Shown in pieces: positions 25,676 through 33,361 of a stretch of DNA of 38,909 bases. Below the pieces are notes generated by a model, which was not told the DNA's origin, searched no databases, and saw only the letters and a list, made by a program, of their open reading frames with translations. Each line of letters opens with the position of its first letter. Position 1 is the first letter of the stretch. Where the stretch lies: NCBI RefSeq assembly GCF_004348725.1, contig NZ_SMKR01000057.1, forward strand, positions 1-38,909, written 5' to 3'. Position numbers and translations under genes: made by a program. The stretch comes from Kribbella turkmenica. Lineage in GTDB: Bacteria > Actinomycetota > Actinomycetes > Propionibacteriales > Kribbellaceae.

Positions 25676-27235
25676 ATGCCGCCTGAATTCGTCCTGCCCG
25701 GAAACAATAGCAATTATGTGCTGCGCGTCCTGAAGCTGTTCGGGGAATTCTCCGCACGTCCCGCGCTGGCCCGCGGTGACCGCTCCGCGACGTACGGTGA
25801 AATAGCCGCCGACCTCCTGCGGATCGCGGCCGCCGTCCGGGACGCCGGGATCCGGCCGGGGGCCAAGGTGCTGGTGACGGCGGCCAACTGTTTCGACGCG
25901 CCGGCCCTCCAACTCGCACTCCACCTGCACGGTTGCCGGGTGCTGTGGTGCGCGCCGATCACGTCCCGCCGGGAGATCGACCGGTTCGCCGTTCTGGCCG
26001 ACGCCGACGCGCTCGTGTACGACGGCGGGCTGGGTGCCGAGCTGGCCGCGTCGCTCGCGCCGATGCCGGCCTTCACCCTGACCGCGCTCACGACGACGTC
26101 GAGCGGGACGCCGTACGAGATCGATCCGTCGGTGCCGGCGCCGGACTCGGTGCTGCAGACCAGCGGGACGACCGGCGATCCGAAACTGGTGCACCACACA
26201 CAGAGCTTCTACGAGCAGATCCTCGACCTGGCCGCGGCCTTCGTCGCGAACGGGTTCCCACTGCTGCGGCACTACTCCGGGTCGCCGCTGTGGCTGGCGA
26301 GCGGTCAGATCACCAGCTTCTTCAACCTGTTCACCGGTGGGGTGCTGTTCCTCACCGACAGCTGGTCACCGGACGAGTTCTACCGGATCGTCCCGGCGGA
26401 GAGGATCACCTCGACCTACGTCACCCCGCCGATGCTCTACGAACTGCTCGACCACCCCGGCGGCGAGGACGTGGACTGCAGCAGCTTGTTCATGCTCAAC
26501 GTCGGCGCCGGCCCGGCCACTCCGGCGCGGCTGCGACAGGGCATCGCCCGGTTCGGTCCGGTGCTGCGGATCGTCTACGGGCTGAGCGAAGCCGTCGTCG
26601 TGACCGCGCAACCGGGCCTGACCGAGGACCCCTCGCATCCCGAGCGGCTGGCCTCGGCCGGTACGCCGTACGGCGACGTGCGGATCGAGATCCGCGACGA
26701 CGACGGGAAGGTGCTCGAACCGGGACGAACCGGTGAGGTCTGGGTCCGGAGCAAACTCACGTTCGCGGGGTACCTGAACAAGCCCGGGCTGACCGCGGAG
26801 ACGTTGGTCGACGGGTGGTTGCGGACCCGGGACCTCGGCTACCTCGACGACGACGGATTCCTCTTCCTGGTCGACCGGGTGCACGACATGATCGTCACCA
26901 CCCGCCGGAACTGGGCGATCTTCTGCCGCCCGATCGAGGACGTCCTGGCCACGCATCCGGCGGTCCGTACGGCCGCGGTCATCGGCGTACCGGACCCGGT
27001 CGTCGGCGAGGCCGTGCACGCCTTCGTCGTACCCCGGCGGCCGGTGTCGGCGGAAAGCCTCCGGCACCTGGTCACCGAGACCCTGAACGAGATGTGGAGT
27101 CCGGCGTCCATCGACTTCGTGGACCAGTTGCCGCTGACCCGGATCGCGAAGGTCGACAAGGTTGCCCTGCGCAAGCTCTACGCGGAGTTGCATCCGGTCC
27201 CGGTGGCCGGGGCTGGGGGGAACCATGACAGGTAG
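25676..27235 (+). CDS. acyl/aryl adenylate-forming enzyme (AMP-binding superfamily)
   Basis: 519 residues. Core motifs: A3 LQTSGTTGDPK (160-170), A5 YGLSEAV, A7 RTRDLGYLDDDGFLFLVDR and a C-terminal A10-like LTRIAKVDK with a candidate catalytic Lys. The hinge/A8 area, usually a Gly-rich ISGGxN-type loop, is degenerate (VHDMIVTTRRNW, 402-413). It lacks attached carrier or condensation domains, so it is a free-standing ligase that would activate a carboxylic acid for CoA or a carrier protein. GAGGGTGACGG precedes ATG 25676. It is the first gene of the plus unit. Substrate unknown; an aryl acid or fatty acid is possible. Confidence 0.85.
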   Translation: MPPEFVLPGNNSNYVLRVLKLFGEFSARPALARGDRSATYGEIAADLLRIAAAVRDAGIRPGAKVLVTAANCFDAPALQLALHLHGCRVLWCAPITSRREIDRFAVLADADALVYDGGLGAELAASLAPMPAFTLTALTTTSSGTPYEIDPSVPAPDSVLQTSGTTGDPKLVHHTQSFYEQILDLAAAFVANGFPLLRHYSGSPLWLASGQITSFFNLFTGGVLFLTDSWSPDEFYRIVPAERITSTYVTPPMLYELLDHPGGEDVDCSSLFMLNVGAGPATPARLRQGIARFGPVLRIVYGLSEAVVVTAQPGLTEDPSHPERLASAGTPYGDVRIEIRDDDGKVLEPGRTGEVWVRSKLTFAGYLNKPGLTAETLVDGWLRTRDLGYLDDDGFLFLVDRVHDMIVTTRRNWAIFCRPIEDVLATHPAVRTAAVIGVPDPVVGEAVHAFVVPRRPVSAESLRHLVTETLNEMWSPASIDFVDQLPLTRIAKVDKVALRKLYAELHPVPVAGAGGNHDR

Positions 27236-27241
27236 GTCTCG

Positions 27242-28465
27242 ATGACCCCCAGACGGGGGTTGGTCGTGCTGTTCGCCGCCGATGTGTTGTCGGCGGTCGG
27301 CAGCCGGGTGTCGATGGTGGCCATTCCGTGGCTGGTGCTGGTGACCACCGGCAGCGCGGCCCGGATGGGTCTGGTGGCGGCGGTCGAGATGGTGCCGTAC
27401 ATCGTCGCCAGCATCATGGGCGGGCCGGTGATCGATCGGCTCGGCGCACGGCTGTCGTCGATCATCGCGAACGTCGTCAGCGCGGCGGCGGTGGCTGCGA
27501 TCGCTGCCACCACCGAGCTGGGATTCGCGGCGCTGCTGGTGCTGGTGACCGTTGCGGGTGCGTTGCGCGGGGTGGCGGACCGGTCGAAGGAACTGCTGGT
27601 GCGGCCGATGGCCGAGGCCGCCGAGGTCGCGCTGATCCGGGTGACCTCCTTGCACGAGGCGTTCGCTCGCGGGGCGACCTTGCTGGGCGCGCCGCTGGCC
27701 GGGTTGCTGATCTACTGGACCGACGCGGCCTTCGTGCTGTGGATCGACGCCGCCACGTTCGTGGTGTGCGGGCTGCTCGTCGCCGCGTTCGTGCACCCGC
27801 CGGACACCCCGATCGAGGCGCGCCGGGACAAGTACTTCCGCTCGCTCGCGGTGGGTTTCGCGTTCGTCCGGCGGGACGCCCTGCTCGCCACCATGCTGAT
27901 CACCACCTTCACCATGAACGTGTTCGCGAGCGCGAGTACGGCGGTGTTCATCCCGCTCTGGGTCGCGGAGGAACTGGGCTCGCCGGCGGGTCTCGGCCTG
28001 ACCCTCGGCGCGTTCTCGGCCGGTGCGTTGCTCGGCAGCATCGGGTTCGCCGTACTCGCCGCGAAGGTTCCGCGCTATCTGACGTTCGCCGTCGGAGCCG
28101 TCATCGGGGGTAGCCCGCGCCTGCTGGTGCTCGGGCTGAGTGATCATCTGGTCCTGGTGATGGCGGTGACCTTCCTGTCCGGGATCGGGATCGCCGCCAT
28201 CAACCCGGTGTTCGGCGCGGTCCTGTACGAACACGTGCCGAAGAACCTGCAGGCCCGCGTGATCGGCCTGGTCGCGGCGACGTCGTTCGCCGGTCTGCCC
28301 CTCGGCGCGCTGCTGGCCGGCGAGCTCGTCAGCGGCTTCGGGCTGGTCCCGGCCCTGATCGGTTGCGGTGTCGCCTGCCTGCTCGTCAGCGTCTACCCGC
28401 TGGTCCGGCGGGGCCCCGGCCGGACCCTCGACGAACCCACCCCGACGCCGCTGGAGGCCGCATGA
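27242..28465 (+). CDS. MFS exporter
   Basis: 407 residues with about 12 hydrophobic segments, of the MFS_3/enterobactin-exporter-like type (VLFAADVLSAVGSRVSMVAIPWLVLV at the N-terminus; GGPVIDRLGARLSSI in the first loop). It starts 6 bases after the adenylase stop, and its own stop overlaps the next start (ATGA). Its place inside the unit suggests export of the cluster's product. Confidence 0.87.
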   Translation: MTPRRGLVVLFAADVLSAVGSRVSMVAIPWLVLVTTGSAARMGLVAAVEMVPYIVASIMGGPVIDRLGARLSSIIANVVSAAAVAAIAATTELGFAALLVLVTVAGALRGVADRSKELLVRPMAEAAEVALIRVTSLHEAFARGATLLGAPLAGLLIYWTDAAFVLWIDAATFVVCGLLVAAFVHPPDTPIEARRDKYFRSLAVGFAFVRRDALLATMLITTFTMNVFASASTAVFIPLWVAEELGSPAGLGLTLGAFSAGALLGSIGFAVLAAKVPRYLTFAVGAVIGGSPRLLVLGLSDHLVLVMAVTFLSGIGIAAINPVFGAVLYEHVPKNLQARVIGLVAATSFAGLPLGALLAGELVSGFGLVPALIGCGVACLLVSVYPLVRRGPGRTLDEPTPTPLEAA

Positions 28466-29133
28466 ACGAGGCCACCGATCCGTACTGCCTCAGCCCCGGA
28501 GAGAGCGCCCAGCTGCTCGCCGGCCATCTGTGGCAGCGCTTCGTCGTCCTCGGCGACAGCGTCGCGGAGGGTCTGTGCGAACCGGTCGACGGCTACAGCG
28601 ACCTGCAGTGGGCCGACCGCATCGCTGCCGAGCTGCGGGCGGTCCATCCTGGGCTCGCGTACCTCAACCTCGGCGTCAGCGGGCTGCGCGCCCGCGATGT
28701 CCTCGCGTCGCAGCTGGAGCCTGCCGTTGCCTTCAGCCCCGATCTCGCCCTGGTCGTCGGCGGCGGCAACGACGCCTTCCCGGCCACGTACGACGCCGAC
28801 CGGGTCGACCGTGAGCTGACCACGATGATCACCACGCTGCAGGACGCCGGCGCGGACGTGATGACGCTGGGCATGTTCGACGTCTCGTACAGCCCGGCGG
28901 TCGTCGAATGGCTCCGCCCGGGCCTACGGCAACGCATGCGCACCCTCTCGGACCGGACCGCCGCACTCGCCGCGAAGCTGGGCACGATCCACGTCTCTCT
29001 CACCGATCACCCGCTGTCGACCGATCCCGGGCTGTACAGCTCCGACGGCCGGCACGGAAACGCCCGCAGCGACGCCGTCGCTGCCGCTGAGACCCTCCGA
29101 GTCCTCGCTCGCCACCTGGCGTCGGTACGCTGA
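28462..29133 (+). CDS. cytoplasmic SGNH hydrolase
   Basis: 223 residues, no signal peptide. Block I VVLGDSVAEG (28-37, Ser33), block II NLGVSGLRARD, block III GGGND (100-104, Asn103) and block V SDGRHGN (194-200, Asp195/His198). Small SGNH esterases of this shape hydrolyse esters or thioesters. ATG 28462 overlaps the MFS stop as ATGA, with GGAGG upstream. It is the second SGNH enzyme in the cluster. Substrate unknown. Confidence 0.85.
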   Translation: MNEATDPYCLSPGESAQLLAGHLWQRFVVLGDSVAEGLCEPVDGYSDLQWADRIAAELRAVHPGLAYLNLGVSGLRARDVLASQLEPAVAFSPDLALVVGGGNDAFPATYDADRVDRELTTMITTLQDAGADVMTLGMFDVSYSPAVVEWLRPGLRQRMRTLSDRTAALAAKLGTIHVSLTDHPLSTDPGLYSSDGRHGNARSDAVAAAETLRVLARHLASVR

Positions 29134-29159
29134 GCGCAGTACTCGGGAGGTGCCTGCGG

Positions 29160-29996
29160 TTGATCGAAGCCTCGGACCTGGCGCGCGACTACGGCCTGAC
29201 CGCTGACGAACTTCGTCCACATGCCGGCGGATTCAACAGCGACTGCTGGGTCGCCGACTCGAAGTGGTTCGTGAAGGTGTGGCGGCGCGGGACCCCCGAG
29301 GACCTCGACCTGCTGTGCACGCTCGCTGCCACCGGTCTTCCCGTGCCTGCTCCCCTCCGGACCGTTGCCGGCGAGCTCCACGCGATCGCCGGCGGCAGAC
29401 CGTACGCCGTCTTCCCCTACGTCCACGGCCGGATGGCGACGCACGACGACTGGCGTCCGGCAGCGCAGGCGCTGAAGCGAGTGCACGCCCTCGAACACGT
29501 CGACCTGCCACCGGCCACCCTGGACGAGCCGGCCATCTGGCCGCTGCGGGACCACCTCGACCACCCGTGGATCGCCGACCGCCGCGAGGAGGTGGTCGCG
29601 AGCATCGCCCGGCTCGAGCACACGATCGAGCGCGCCCGGACCAAGACGGTCCGGCACGTCGTCTGCCATCTGGACCTCCACGGTCTCAACCTGATCCTGG
29701 ACGACAGCGACGAGATCGCCGCGATCGTCGACTGGGAACAGGCAGTCATCGGCCCGCGCGAGCACGACGTCTGGATCGCCGCCGAAGGTGCGCACCTGGA
29801 GGCGTTCCTCACCGAGTACGGCGCTCGCGACCTCGACTCCGACCACCTCGAGTACGCCCTGCTGGCCCGCGGTCTCCGGGACCTGGCCGCACGGGTGTTC
29901 AACGAGGTGGACCGGCCAGGCGTCGACACCTGGGGCTTCCGGCGGATCGCCAAGCTGGACACCGATTTAGCCCGATTCCGGCCGTTCTGCCGCTAA
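29160..29996 (+). CDS. APH-fold phosphotransferase (aminoglycoside phosphotransferase family)
   Basis: 278 residues. The N-lobe Lys is in WFVKVW (Lys39). The catalytic loop is HLDLHGLNLIL (170-180, Asp172 and Asn177), and the metal-binding Asp191 lies in IVDWEQA. Start is TTG 29160, with GGGAGG 9 bases upstream. The family phosphorylates small-molecule hydroxyls, so this may be a biosynthetic kinase or self-resistance enzyme. Leu270 is a rare TTA codon at 29967-29969, which is exactly the complement of the TAA stop of the convergent ATP-grasp gene. The 3' ends overlap by 30 bases. Confidence 0.85.
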   Translation: MIEASDLARDYGLTADELRPHAGGFNSDCWVADSKWFVKVWRRGTPEDLDLLCTLAATGLPVPAPLRTVAGELHAIAGGRPYAVFPYVHGRMATHDDWRPAAQALKRVHALEHVDLPPATLDEPAIWPLRDHLDHPWIADRREEVVASIARLEHTIERARTKTVRHVVCHLDLHGLNLILDDSDEIAAIVDWEQAVIGPREHDVWIAAEGAHLEAFLTEYGARDLDSDHLEYALLARGLRDLAARVFNEVDRPGVDTWGFRRIAKLDTDLARFRPFCR

Positions 29997-31313
29997 CAGC
30001 AGGCCGCTCGTGAGCGCGCCCTGGCCGACGTTGACGACCGGACCAGCGCCGGGGACTGCGAAACGGAGGTAAGCACCGGCCGGCGTTCCGCCGAACAGGT
30101 AAGGCGCGATGCAGAACGGCACCGCGGCTTCATGAACCTCCCCGGTCGCCACCTCGACGAACTGCATGGTCAGCCGGTCGACCGGGACATGGGCCTGCAG
30201 GACGTACCCGCCTTCGGCGATCGCCGCGTCCAGCGCGGCGTGCCAGTCGTGCGCCGACACCTCGGGTCCGACGACGACACCGACGCCGCCGTACGAACCA
30301 GAAGGTTTGAGGACGAAGCGGCCCTGGTCGGCGACGGCCCGCGGACGCAGACCGGCCGACAGCACGAACGTCTGCGGGACGTGGCGCCGCAGCACCTCGG
30401 CGTCGTCGGCGGACAGCAGGTCGACGTCCTCCCAGAGCCAGGCGAAGATCGACTTGCTGGCCAGCAGCCAACTGGCCGACGCGGTGAACATGCGGACCGT
30501 CTTCGTCCGGACAGCGGTCGCCAACGCGTCCAGGCCGGCGCTCGGCTTGGTGCCCTGCGGGACGAACATCCGGAGTACGCCGTCGATCGGACCGTCGTCC
30601 ACGCACAGCCGGCCGGCGTCGTCCAGGGTCACCCACTCGACCGGGTACACCCGCATGTCCAGCCCGAGCTCGCGACCGCGGTCGCTGAACGGCTCGAGCA
30701 GCTTGATCATCGCCCGCCCGTCCTGTGACCCCGGGTACGTGCCGCCGGTGGTGAACAGCATCGCCAGCCGGTCCTGCCCGGTCAGTTCGAGGGCCGAGCG
30801 CACCGCCTCGTAGCGGGCGTCGACGGCCGACGGCGGCGCGGTCAGCCCGATCCCGCCGAGCACCGGATCACCGTCGTACGCCTTCAGGAAGCGCTGCGCG
30901 ACCCCGTCGGAGTCGTGCGCGCCGCCCAGCGCGCTGTCGATGTTGGCCTCGACCACGTACGGCGTCCCGCCGGCCAGCAGGATGTCCGCACGCACGCCGC
31001 CGATCAGGTCGTCGGTCAGCGGCAACGCCTCGTCCAGCAGGTCGATCGCGCCGTCCGGCATGCCGAGCGCCCGCCGCAGCTCCCCCGCCGTCGTCGCCCG
31101 CCGCAAGCACGTGGCCAGGATCAGCCGGGCGACCGTCGCCGAGATGTCCGTCATCGCGGTGTACGCCGACGCCGGCATGATCGGCGGCCGAAGCGGCCGC
31201 CACTCCTTGTTGTGCGTCGCGACACCGTCGTACACCCGCTGCCACGACTCGACTCCCCGCGCGACCAGCGCCGTACGGACTTCTTCGGACAAGTGGGGCC
31301 ACAGGTCGGTCAT
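29967..31313 (-). CDS. ATP-grasp-like ligase (probable amide/peptide bond former)
   Basis: 448 residues, no signal peptide. Visible ATP-grasp-like elements: PYVVEANIDSALGGAHD (118-134), RFVLKPSGSYGGVGVVVG (332-349, with the Lys and Gly-rich loop that would hold ATP) and GYVLQAHVP (369-377). The general layout recalls circularly permuted or glutathionylspermidine-synthase-like ATP-grasp proteins. The C-terminal Gly-rich stretch NVGQGALTSG may complete the site. It ends the long minus unit; ATG 31313 overlaps the E1 beta stop as ATGA. It may join an aryl amino acid to another amine or acid, which would replace an NRPS step. Family assignment is moderately sure; substrate is not. Confidence 0.7.
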   Translation of the reverse strand: MTDLWPHLSEEVRTALVARGVESWQRVYDGVATHNKEWRPLRPPIMPASAYTAMTDISATVARLILATCLRRATTAGELRRALGMPDGAIDLLDEALPLTDDLIGGVRADILLAGGTPYVVEANIDSALGGAHDSDGVAQRFLKAYDGDPVLGGIGLTAPPSAVDARYEAVRSALELTGQDRLAMLFTTGGTYPGSQDGRAMIKLLEPFSDRGRELGLDMRVYPVEWVTLDDAGRLCVDDGPIDGVLRMFVPQGTKPSAGLDALATAVRTKTVRMFTASASWLLASKSIFAWLWEDVDLLSADDAEVLRRHVPQTFVLSAGLRPRAVADQGRFVLKPSGSYGGVGVVVGPEVSAHDWHAALDAAIAEGGYVLQAHVPVDRLTMQFVEVATGEVHEAAVPFCIAPYLFGGTPAGAYLRFAVPGAGPVVNVGQGALTSGLLLAAERPESG

Positions 31314-32281
31314 GATTTCTCCAGTACGGCGTGGATCGCGGTGACCAGGTGGTCACGGCCGGGTTGGACCGCCCGGTCGAGCGCCAGGGCGAACGGCAGC
31401 ACGGCGCCGTCCGGCCTGGTGACCCGGCGGGGTGGGGAGTCGAACTCGCACCGTTCGGCCGCGACCGCGAGCACCTCCGCGGCGAACCCGCTGGTCCGGT
31501 TGGAGTCGTCGATCACAACCAGCCGGCGGGTCCTGGCCAGCGATGTGGTCAGGCCGTCGACGTCGAGCGGGTAGACCGTTCGCGGGTCGAAGACCTCGAC
31601 CGAGATCCCGACCCCGGACAACTCGTCGGCGACGGACAGCGCGTCCTGCACGAGGTGGCCGAGGGCAACTACCGTGACGTCGCTGCCGGGCCGGGCGACC
31701 CGGCCGACGCCGAGTGGGACCGGCACGAGCGTGCCGAAGTCGAGATCGTCACGGATGCCGAGCGCGCCCGACGGCGCGAACACCACGACCGGGTCGTCGT
31801 CCCGGATCGCCGAGACCAGTAAACCGTAGGCGTCCGCCGGCGTCGCCGGGACGACCGTCTTCACCCCGACGTGTGCGAACAGGCTGTACGGGTGGTCCGA
31901 GTGCTGGCCGGCCCAGCCGGTCCGTGAGCCCGAGCCGGGGACGACGTACGTGACCGGAACCTTGCACTGGCCGCCGGTCATCAGCGAGAACTTGTGCGCC
32001 TGGTTGGCGATCTGCTCGAACACGAGGAACAGCAGCGACGGGATCTGGAACTCGATCACCGGCCGCATCCCGGCCAGCGCCGCACCAGTGGCGAAGTTCG
32101 TGAAGGCCTGCTCCGACAGCGGGGTGTCGAGCACCCGGTCCGGACCGAACCGGCCGAGCAACCCGGCCGTCAGGCTGGACGCGGCGACCCGGATGTCCTC
32201 GCCGAGCAGGAAGACCGCCGGGTCGTCGGCCATCGCGTCGCCCAGGGCCCGGTTGAGCGCCTTCAGGTAGGAGAGCTTCAC
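31310..32281 (-). CDS. TPP-dependent 2-oxoacid dehydrogenase E1, beta subunit
   Basis: 323 residues, transketolase-like. Motifs: LLGEDIRVAA (25-34), DTPLSEQAFTNFATGAALAGMRPVIEFQ (52-79, Glu58 for TPP activation), FEQIANQAHKF (88-98), GWAGQHSDHPYSLFAHVGVKTVVPATPADAYGLL and the C-terminal TRRLVVIDDSNRTSGFAAEV. It pairs with the E1 alpha immediately upstream; GTG 32281 overlaps the alpha stop (GTGA). No E2 or E3 gene is visible. Leu154 is a rare TTA codon (31822-31820), so translation may depend on the bldA-type tRNA. Pristinamycin phenylglycine synthesis uses a similar isolated E1 pair (PglB/PglC). Confidence 0.9.
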   Translation of the reverse strand: MKLSYLKALNRALGDAMADDPAVFLLGEDIRVAASSLTAGLLGRFGPDRVLDTPLSEQAFTNFATGAALAGMRPVIEFQIPSLLFLVFEQIANQAHKFSLMTGGQCKVPVTYVVPGSGSRTGWAGQHSDHPYSLFAHVGVKTVVPATPADAYGLLVSAIRDDDPVVVFAPSGALGIRDDLDFGTLVPVPLGVGRVARPGSDVTVVALGHLVQDALSVADELSGVGISVEVFDPRTVYPLDVDGLTTSLARTRRLVVIDDSNRTSGFAAEVLAVAAERCEFDSPPRRVTRPDGAVLPFALALDRAVQPGRDHLVTAIHAVLEKS

Positions 32282-33225
32282 CGCATCACCTCCGGGGAGG
32301 CGTAGAGGTACTCGAGGGCGGCGGCCGGGTCGGGATGGGCGCTGCCCAGCGCGCTCCCGGCCGCCGCGTCGAGCAGGGCCTCGACCTCGGCATCGACGGC
32401 CGCCCGTTCGGCGGCGGCCACTCGTGCGCCCTGGATCTCCACTGGATCCCGCGACCACCCAGCGGAGACTTCTTCGGTCGAGCGGTAGGTGAGCCGCGTC
32501 CGGTGCTCGAAGGTGTGGTGAGCGTCGAAGCGGTACGTCGTGCACTCCAGGAACGTCGGCCCCTTGCCGGCCCGGGCCCGGTCCACCCCCGAGGCGGTTG
32601 CCGCGAGCACCTTCTCCGGGTCCTGACCGTCGACGGTGAAGGCCGGGATGCCGAACGCGCGGGCCCGGCCGGTGATGCTGCCGGCGACCGCCGAGGCGAC
32701 CGGCATGGTGGTGGCGTAGCCGTTGTTCTCGCAGACGAAGATCACCGGTACCCGCCAGAGCGCGGCCAGGTTGAAGGCCTCCAGCAGCATGCCCTCGTTC
32801 ATCGCGCCGTCGCCGAAGAACGTGGCCGCGACCGTGTCCCGGCCCTGCCGGCGGTGCGCCCAGGCGGCACCGGTCGCGATCGAACCGGCCGCGCCGACGA
32901 TCGCGTTCGCGCCCAGGATGCCGAGACCGAAGTCGGCGGCGTGCATCGACCCGCCGCGGCCCTTGTTCAGTCCCGACTCCCGGCCCATCAGTTCGGCGAG
33001 CAACCGCGCCGGATCCGCCCCGCGCGCCAGCACGTGCCCATGTCCGCGATGCGTGCTGGTGATCACGTCGCTCGGCCGGAGCGCCGCGCAGACTCCGGCC
33101 GCCACGGCCTCCTGCCCGATGTACGGATGGATGCCGCCGACGATCTCACCGGACCGGACGAACTCGATCGCCCGCTCCTCGAACCGACGGATCAGTCGCA
33201 CGGTCCGGTAGAGATCGCGGGTCAT
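32278..33225 (-). CDS. TPP-dependent 2-oxoacid dehydrogenase E1, alpha subunit
   Basis: 315 residues. Motifs: GGIHPYIGQEAVAAG (30-44), STHRGHGHVLARG (57-69), the Mg-TPP site FFGDGAMNEGMLLEAFNLAALW (136-157) and CENNGYATTMP (165-175). It acts with the following beta subunit in decarboxylation of a 2-oxo acid, as in branched-chain, acetoin or pyruvate dehydrogenases. ATG 33225 overlaps the stop of micro-ORF B as ATGA; longer versions would run through that repeat. In this context likely substrates are 4-hydroxyphenylpyruvate, 4-hydroxyphenylglyoxylate or a branched 2-oxo acid for a starter unit (inference). Confidence 0.9.
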   Translation of the reverse strand: MTRDLYRTVRLIRRFEERAIEFVRSGEIVGGIHPYIGQEAVAAGVCAALRPSDVITSTHRGHGHVLARGADPARLLAELMGRESGLNKGRGGSMHAADFGLGILGANAIVGAAGSIATGAAWAHRRQGRDTVAATFFGDGAMNEGMLLEAFNLAALWRVPVIFVCENNGYATTMPVASAVAGSITGRARAFGIPAFTVDGQDPEKVLAATASGVDRARAGKGPTFLECTTYRFDAHHTFEHRTRLTYRSTEEVSAGWSRDPVEIQGARVAAAERAAVDAEVEALLDAAAGSALGSAHPDPAAALEYLYASPEVMR

Positions 33226-33350
33226 GGGGCGTCCCGGCCCGGACAGAGGAGCGCAGGGAGCGAAGCGACTGGAGCTATCAGGAGTGGCCGGGACTCGAAG
33301 CCTCCTGACCCGCCGGTGCCGAAGGCCCGGCACTGCAGCAGAGCCGTCAT
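33222..33350 (-). CDS. micro-ORF B, 42 codons, coupled to E1 alpha
   Basis: A 42-codon frame starting at ATG 33350 (GAAGGG 8 bases upstream, 11 bases after the PhyH gene stop) and ending at TGA 33224-33222, which overlaps the E1 alpha ATG as ATGA. The product would read MTALLQCRAFGTGGSGGFES..., ending APVASLPAL..PGRDAP, closely matching the end of micro-ORF A at 3867-3989. As in A, the frame is open across the whole repeat and places its stop on the next start. It may be a coupling leader peptide or simply a repeat. No known domain. Confidence 0.4.
   Translation of the reverse strand: MTALLQCRAFGTGGSGGFESRPLLIAPVASLPALLCPGRDAP
33222..33350. repeat. dispersed ~125-bp intergenic repeat, copy B
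   Basis: Partner of copy A at 3867-3989, in the same orientation relative to the downstream gene. The shared exact core is at 33250-33269. The gene-proximal half is nearly identical to A, and the distal half is more diverged and a few bases longer. Confidence 0.6.
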
Positions 33351-33361
33351 CGGTCAGCCCT

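Noticed and set aside
26366..28234. A 622-codon minus-strand frame opposite the adenylase and MFS exporter
   Set aside because: His/Arg/Gln-rich shadow of two well-supported plus-strand genes.
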